Positions 26,601-35,600 of a stretch of DNA of 64,000 nt are shown here, piece by piece. A program made the translations under genes and the position numbers. Under the pieces are notes generated by a model that was not told where the DNA came from, made no database searches, and saw only the letters and a program-made list of their open reading frames with translations. The DNA lies in assembly GCA_903813345.2 (NCBI GenBank), contig CAIIXF020000005.1:38815375-38879374 (forward strand), read 5' to 3'. Within the stretch, counting starts at the first letter, position 1. Each line of letters opens with the position of its first letter. The DNA comes from Owenia fusiformis. Taxonomy: Eukaryota > Annelida > Polychaeta > Sabellida > Oweniidae.

Positions 26601-29600
26601 AAACAGACTGAACCAGACTAATAAAAGTAAAATAAAATATCTTTTCAAGTAGGATGTATTCTGACAGTTGTATAAGCAGAGACATGAAATGAAAACTTGT
26701 GAATTATACATATTTGGACTTAACATAACATACCAGCATATGTATCTGTATAAAGGATGCAATCTTAAAACTGTTTACAAGACCATTAACTGTCAATAAT
26801 GAAAATTGAGTAGGGGAGGGGGGGGGGGTATTTAAATACTTGCATTGGTGGCCTCTGATCGAAACTTTGTGGATAATTTTGTGACAGGTGAAAATGATGA
26901 TTTATTGTTAATTTGATTCAAAACAATTGTGTAAGAAAAAATTAAACTTGATCAAGTGCAAGCACACCTATATGACATCATTGTCCTCGTTGCAATTTCA
27001 TAAACTCATGGCTTTACTCAAGTACAATAGTACTCGACTCCATACACTTGTTGGTGTATATTTGATTAAATATGGTTGTTTTAACAAGCTATGAGTTTTC
27101 TTCTTTTTGCCAATTGCTCTATTTAAAATAGTGTATCCTATAGAACTATTTATTTTTGTTTTTTATATTTTATTCAAGGTTATAAACTGAAAAAATCTAA
27201 AAATAACAAATAAGTTTAACAGGATGTATTTTAAAGTTCCTTATTCAACCCCAATATACTGTATACTGTTTGCTTGTTTATCAAATTCATTATATACTTG
27301 TATGATATTAAAAGTGCAGTGTTCGCAGTATCCCTTCATATTTCTACATTAGGATGTGAATTCATGTTTATTTCTCAATATCATACTGTACCAAGTACCA
27401 AATTCTGACTCTTATATTAAAACTGTTGATTTGTTCATTTTGGACAGGTATTTTGAAATGAATGGTCCTATAAAAGGCCCTATATCATGCAGTTTTTCCC
27501 TATTCTGTGAACTTTTCAATTGATTTTGGTAAAAGTGAGCCCCCTTTGGTAAAAACTGGTTACAGGCCTGTACACTTTCCATGCATCCATTAAGAACTGA
27601 TATTCCAGGTTGGGAAGTATTAAATCGTGACAATTGGCCCATTCAAAGGGAATCAAAGCTGCAATGGAAATTGTTAAATCTTGATTTAAAGTCATTTTGA
27701 AACTCTCTTGTTCATGTGTACATACTACACAGTCATGTTTACTTTTGATAAACTTGTACATTTTTTCTTATTCTTATAATTTATCACTTATTCTACATTT
27801 TACCAATCTTATACCCCTATATACCATTGCTGACAATGCAAATGTTTTAATCGTTAAATATTTCTATGTAATTGTCAATTATGTTTTAAAATTTCTTAGT
27901 TGATTTACAAAGTACTTCTTCCCAAGGATTTGAAAATTGCAATTAAAATATCAAACAAAAGTAAATACTTGGAGCATTTATAGGCTCATGTTTCTACTAT
28001 ACATTTGTTCAATTAATATTTATTTTCATTGAATGTAAATTGAATGCCTGGGCAGAAAGGGCAGGGAATGTAGTATACAGAAAATCCTCTATATCAGATC
28101 AACTCTCTTATCTGGACACCTCTCAACCTGAACACTTTCTCCAGTCCCTTTTTTAATATCACAGAGATTTCCTTATAAAAATAACTTTGAAATGACAATA
28201 TCTGCCACTGTGAACACTTTTGGCTGGCCACTGTGAGTGGTGTCCCATATACTCTGATTAAATGTTTTAAAATTGAGGATTATTTTGGTGTCACAGTATT
28301 ACAATTTTTGGGGTAATTATGTCACTACCTAAAAGTGGTGACATTTTAATAACTTTATTTATTTGTAACCAATATTCAGCATCGACAATCAGTTGCTGCA
28401 ACAATTGTTACTGTTTTCTGACCATTTGCCTATTTTCATTGCATTTTAAAATTATTTTATGTAATATGCAAGTATTTCGGAAAATCAATGATTAACTCTA
28501 TTTAAAAAGTAATAAAGTTAAGTTTTAGCAAAGGATGCATGAGCACTTACCATAAAGTCATATTCATCTCTTCCTCCGTTGACGTCCTGATATTTTTCTC
28601 TGAGTAATTTTCTGAGATACAAAATTGGCTTAATTAGTTTAATGAAATTATCAATTTTAAATACTTTCCATTTATATTTCTTCTTTGCTAAATGTACCTA
28701 GTGACATTTTGGATCTCCCTATGTTCCGTCTGGGTCAAACTACCAATGCAGAATATAATTATATCAATTCTAGATTCCTAGAATTTTTGGTTCAGGCCCC
28801 CATAGTTTTCCTTGGCAAAGATAATGCCTGTCAGCTTAAAATTAGGTACAGTGTAGGATGATTTTGGTACAGTTCACACTTAAAGGTCGTGTAATCCAAG
28901 ATGCATGATATTCTCTAGTACAGTATGGATACATTAATCACGCGAACCTGTCTTTTTATAAGCCCCTGGTTTTAAACATAATTTAAATTTAACAGTACAC
29001 TGATTTCGCTGTAGTGCTGTATTTATCTATTCAAATTTTTGTGTCAACATAACTTCGCCATTCATTCTTTCACATTTGTCCCTTGCTTGGTGAAACTTGA
29101 AAGGTTATAATGCATTGGTATCTGATGATCCATATGCATTCACCCCATAATATCCTTTAAGGTGAGACACGTTCCGTCATTCTACCTTCCCCAAAAACTA
29201 CTGATAATTTTCTGATTAAATTTGCACAGTATATTCATTCAGTTGGTGTGCATAGTACTGCATACACAATGAAAAGTTTTAAGTGAGAAGAATTAAAGTA
29301 GCTGTGTTATATTAAGGAGGTTAGCTGCATGTTTTAAATAGAAATCATGCATGCATGTTTGAAATAAGACCACCAGGGATTACTATGCTCCTCTCAATAA
29401 GATTTTAGGGCCCTAATTACTATTTTCCTTGAACCTTTATACTTATTTAGGCAATAGGAAAACTAATCCCCCCCCCGAGGACCATTGAGTATGTATATGT
29501 CACATACAACTTAAAAACATGTAGCTTGACCACATGTAAATAACTCTCTTTAATTTGATTTCTATGATTTACCTTCCTTCTGAACTACTCTTAACCTTGA

Positions 29601-32600
29601 AATTGGAAGTAAAACTAATAGGTTTTCAGAAGATATTTCAATGGATTTCATATGACATTTAAGATAATATATTTCCATAATTTATTTACTGTTGTCAATT
29701 GAAAACTCAATATAGTATATAACTTGTTTTTCATATACACTGTACACTGTAGATTGACCAGGTCCTTCCTTAAATAGCATAGAGTTCAATTTCATAACCC
29801 TTAACAGTAACAACTTGTTTTTCATATACACTGTAGAATGACATGGTCCTACCTTAAATATCATTGAGTTCAATTTCATAACCTTTTCTGATTTGTATCA
29901 ACCTTTTCAGGTACATTTGTCTTTATTTTAACAGCTCATTTTGGCAACACTCACATTTTGAGGACATTTATTGTGTTTATTTCTAATAAATAATGTTGTA
30001 GGCAACCTGCATGAAAGCATTCTCCAAGAGAATCAATTTATCTCAATTATGCCATTTATCTCTGCGGCTGGTAAATCCAATGTCTAAACTCTTACATTCT
30101 TAAGCATATTGAGTGAATTAATGTAGTTTTGCATTTTCGCAAAAAAAAGTTTAAAGCAAAAGTTTTGGAAATGTTGTCTTAACATTTAATAGCAACTTTT
30201 TGATTTTTAACTATGGATTTTACTTTAATGTAAATAACCACATAAAATTTTCACAATATTAACTGTTTCATTACTGACTAAAATCATGAAATTTATTTTA
30301 GATGTACCATTAGATTCATTGCCCTTTCAGTTTGGAGTAAAGCTTTACTCTGCAATGTTGCAGTAATCCATTATTGCATTGAGTTAAGGATGTCTGTTAT
30401 CTTCCAGGACCAACACTGCTGTGATATTCTGGCAATGGGTCAACCAGTCTTTCAATGCGCTTGTTAACTATACCAATAGAAATGCTGCCTCTGATATAAC
30501 AGCACAGTAAGTAGGCATATATATGGGATACACTTTACTTGAACATCTATGGCTTGCTCTATCTAGAAAAGTTAAAATAGATGTAGGCTATTTTCATGCA
30601 TTCATTTTTCATGAATATTTAGTTTTTTTCAAACAAAGTTTAATGATCCTTGGCCCAACGTAATTTTTTATTCCAAAAATAACTTTGTTTTATATTAATT
30701 TTGATTTGTTTGCATTTAGACAGATAGGATTGGCATATGTCACAGCCACTACTAGTGCCGTGGTTACTGCAATAGGTCTCAAGAAGTTTTTGGCAAAGGT
30801 AAAAGGCTTTAATTCTGGTTGAGTTCATTTTGTGTAACATCCTTTTGCTTATAGTGTATCTGGGCAGTTCATTTAATTGAATCACATGCTATTTGAATGA
30901 ACATAAATACATGTATCTGTATTCCTATACTGTACACCTCTTTTGTCCTGTAATATTGAATAGTGATACATTGTTTGTATATTATTGATATCTCCTTTGT
31001 TTTTCTATTGCCATCTTTTTTGTTACTTTACCAAGATATTGTGATTTATAAATTTCATCCTCATCTTGCATTTTTGTTGGCTATATATCTATTTGCAAAA
31101 TAAATTTTGTGGGGCTGAAATTTTATTATGTTGATGTCATGTCTAGATTTGCATCTTTGTTTGAGTATATCTACCTTCTTTGTCTGAGTATACTACCTCC
31201 TTTGTTTGAGTATACCTACCTCCTTTGTTTAGTTTATCTACCTCCTTTGCTTGAGTATAGTAACCTCCTTTGTTTGAGTTTACCTATCTCCTTTGTCTGA
31301 GTATACCTACCTCCTTTGTTTAGTTTATCTACCTCCTTTGCTTGAGTATAGTAACCTCCTTTGTTTGAGTTTACCTATCTCCTTTGTTTGGGTATACCTC
31401 CCTCCCTTGTTTGGGTATACCTACCTCCCTTGTTTGAGTATACCTACCTCCCTTGTTTGAGTATACCCAACTCCCTTGTTTGGGTATACCTACCTCCCTT
31501 GTTTGAGTTTACCTACCTCCTTTGTTTGAGTATGCCTACCTCCCTTGTTTGAGTATACCTACCTCCTTTGTTTGAGTATACCTCCCTCCTTTGTTTGAGT
31601 ACACCTCCCTCCTTTGTTCGAGTATACCTACCTCCCTTGTTTGAGTATACCTACCTCCTTTGTTTGAGTATACCTACCTCCCTTATTTGAGTATACCTAC
31701 CTCCCTTGTTTGAGTATACCTACCTCCCTTGTTTGAGTATACCTCCCTCCATTGTTTAAGTATACCTACCTCCATTGTTTGAGTATACCTACCTCCTTTG
31801 TTTGAGTACACCTACCTTCTTTGTTTGAGTATACCTCCCTCTTGTTTGAGTATACCTACCTCCCTTGTTTGAGTATACCTACCTCCTTTGTTTGAGTATA
31901 CCTACCTCCCTTGTTTGAGTATACCTACCTCCTTTGTTTGAGTATACCTACCTCCTTTGTTTGAGTATACCTACCTCTTTTGTTTTTGTTTTATAGAGGG
32001 CTGGTCCCTTTGCTCAAAGGTTTGTACCATTTGCTGCTGTGGCAGCTGCCAACTGTGTCAATGTCCCCCTAATGAGACAGAGGTAAGTCTTTTTGAAATA
32101 TTCAAATTTTGCCACATTCTAAATATTAAAGGGTGACGCATATCGTTTAGCAAATCGAACGCTCATTTCTAGTGTTTCACACCATTATAAAAGCCCCAAT
32201 CCCGGAATAATACTCAAGGGTTCACATGCTCGAGGTCGTTGTGTACCTCTAACTGTTATATAGCATAAGTACGTATATTATAGATTGTCACACATTTATA
32301 GAAGGGAGATTTTTATTTTGACAAATCAATTTCACATTTATGGGTGAAGTTTCAGCATCTTCTATTTGTGTACGAGGGGTGATCAATAAGTAATGGACGC
32401 TTTTTTACACAGATACTTTTTATTGACCAATCCCTTTGATTTTCCTACCAGTGATACATCATTCAATTATCTATCAATTCTGAAGATTTGAAGACAAAAT
32501 ATACAATACATGTTGATATATCCTTATTTCCATGAAGGATGTACAGGTACCCCGGGACCGACATTTACGTCACATATTCAGTTTTTAGCCAGTTTGGTAT

Positions 32601-35600
32601 ATTTCAGTTAGATTTGAACATTTTATATGCAACAAGTGTTGTGTTGTTTAAAATTTTTTGCTGACTGGTAACACATAAACAGAAAATATTGTAATGTCAG
32701 AGTGTTGTATGGAAGGGGTTTGCAGGTCAATTCGAGAAAGCATTCAGTGGAAGAAAGGGGTGGTGAGAGAAGGGAACACCCTACTCCATATGGACAATGC
32801 ACCTGCCCACAGATCTCAAAATGTTCAGAAAACAATATCCCTGGACCTCAAAATTGAGCCCTTGGCCAATGCACCATATTGTCCAGATCTGCTCACATGT
32901 GACTTGTTTATTTCTATACTACTTATTTCTATAGAGAAATGACGCAGGTTTATTGACATTGATGAAATAAAACAACCCGTGCAACTGCATCTTGCTACCA
33001 TGTCAGAGTATGGATTCAGCCTTGTCTCACAATCTTGAGTGAAGAGGATGAGGAATTGTGTACATGTAGCACTTGATGGAAACTATTTAGAGGGCCCTGT
33101 GGAATGAATGTGGCATGAATACCACATAGTGATGATTAAATATTCAAAATTATTATATTATTAGTATGGCATAACAAAATGGGGTAATTCATGACCATAA
33201 TGGTTTGTTTTGTTCAGCCTGCATTCAACTGCATTGCATGTTAAACAATCTAAAATAGCTTCAGAATATGTGACGTAAATGTCGGTCCCGGGGTACCTGT
33301 ACCTCCTTCACGGAAATAAAGATATATCAACATGTAATATATATATTGTCTTTAAATCTTCGGAGTTGATAGATAATTGAATGATGTATCACTGGTAAGA
33401 AAATCGAAGGGATTGGTCTATAAAAAGTATCTGTGTAAAAAAGCGTCCATTACTTATTGATCACCCCTCGTATAATAAGGAAAAGTTGACATCTAAATTG
33501 CCTCATAACGCATTAGTACACAGCTTAGCATATGAAATATCCTCCGAATGAAACAAAGCAGTTCTAATACAAGGATTTATATTGGGTTTTTTTTATACGG
33601 GAAGCTTATCGGAACCCTTTAATTACCATGGGCACCATTTTGGTAAAAGTCATAACTTTCGATTTGGTTTCATGATACTGTTCATCCCAAAAATTATAAT
33701 AGGTTTCTCGAAATCATAAATTGCAGTTTACACTCTGGGTGTTAAAGCCTCTTTAGGATGATTGCTGGGGGAGGGGGGTAGAGAGTAGAGGCCTTATCTC
33801 CCTATATCTTACTCAAATCTGTGTGCATGCTTTAATCATGCTTTTCCCACCTCCATTCTCCTCAAGAGTATGTTGCTTTTATTTTTCTATATATCAATTT
33901 TAATTTTACTAAGAGATTATGCTTGCCCCATATCCCTATTGTATTTTGCTAAATCTACCCCAACTCAAAGCTACTATTTATGTTTTTCTCTCAATTTCTC
34001 ACCTCCCTATCTCCAAGTAAGATACTTTATTTAGTACAGCTTGAAGCCGTACAAATACAGATGGCCAAAATACTGGCTGGATATGGATTATGGAGATGTT
34101 ATTTTTAAGTAAACAATGGAACTCTTAAAAAAAGAGGACAAAACTGTTCCTTGATATCATTATCCACACCATGGACATTATCCACACCATGGACATTATC
34201 CACACCATGGACATTATCCGCACCATGGACATTATCTGCACCATGGACATTATCCGCACCATGGACATTATCCGCACCATGGACATTTTCTGCACCATAG
34301 ACATTATCCGCACCATGGACATTATCCACACCATGGACATTATCCACACCATGGACATTATCCACACCATGGACATTATCCCAACAATTGAAGAGATCAG
34401 ACTTCCAAATTACACATCATCTTTGCGATTGTCACCACCACTGGATTGGAAATTTAATTCTTGATGCAATGATGATTGTATATTTGTATGTAAAATCTTC
34501 TATTGCAGTGAAATCACAAATGGTATTATGACCACTGATGAGGATGAAAATGAAGTTGTGCCTTCAAAGTATGCAGCAGGGAAGGGTATAGGACAAGTTG
34601 TCTTTTCAAGAATAACCATGGCAGCTCCAGGAATGTGTAAGTAAATGGGAGTGGGCTTATTTAAAGAGGCACTGTGCCATAGGAGAGAACAATCAAGACC
34701 CCTTGGCCTTTTGTTTATTTGTCATTATGGTCACGCAACCAAAGGAATTCTGTAAATGGCAGTTCTGGAAATTTGAAAAGAAATTAAAAACCCACTCTGA
34801 ATTTGATTGGCAGCCTAGATTCAAGTCATATGACTCTTTTGCATGTTGAGTAGTACAACATTTTCACTTATCAACTTACCAATGAAGAAGTCCTAAATCC
34901 TCTGCTTCCAGTGCTAATTTTGTGATTGTACAATAAGACTGATCAGATAAGTCCTATTTTTGATGAAAATTTAAGGAGATTTGTTTATTTCACCATCGAG
35001 GGAGATTTTTATTTATTTTATTTGTGGAAAGACTTTAATTTAAGTAGTTCTTGTATTCAAATTCCCAGGATTTACAAATATTATAAATCTTAAAGGGTTA
35101 TGTATCTATCTAACCCGACTAAAACTATGACTGCCATCTATTTATCTATCTGCGCTACAATTTATCTTTCTTGTACCTAATCTTTTTGTAGTTTTTCAGT
35201 GGGAGTTATGTTTTGTTTCAAGAAACTTCATCTTGAAAACATATCAGCTTAACCTCTCTTATTCACACAATGTCTTTGTTGCCATTAAACATTTTGCCAT
35301 GATCTGTTTTAGTAATAACTCCCATCATAATGAACAGGATTGAACCAATGAAGTTCATGCAGCGAATCAAGCCACTTCATGGACCCATACAGATTATGGT
35401 AGTTGGATGTTTGTAAGTATATGCTTTGTACTTGAACTTGTATGGCTTACTCTAAATATCAAGATATTAAATTAAAGAACAAAAATATATAAACATGAAG
35501 GAGTTGATTTGGCTAAAGATGCAATACAGACAAAGAGGTGTAAAATATATAGAATGCGAAAATTTGGAAATCAGGAATATCCCCCTAAAAAGGAAATTTA

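Noticed and set aside
31109-31552. Two 63-aa ORFs with repeated [11 protein letters not shown]-like peptides
   Set aside because: They are translations of the 23-bp minisatellite in SFXN2 intron 4.
34105-34464. Three overlapping ORFs of 83-97 aa on both strands
   Set aside because: They translate the 18-bp minisatellite; a period divisible by three with no stops opens frames on both strands. They lie in SFXN2 intron 5.
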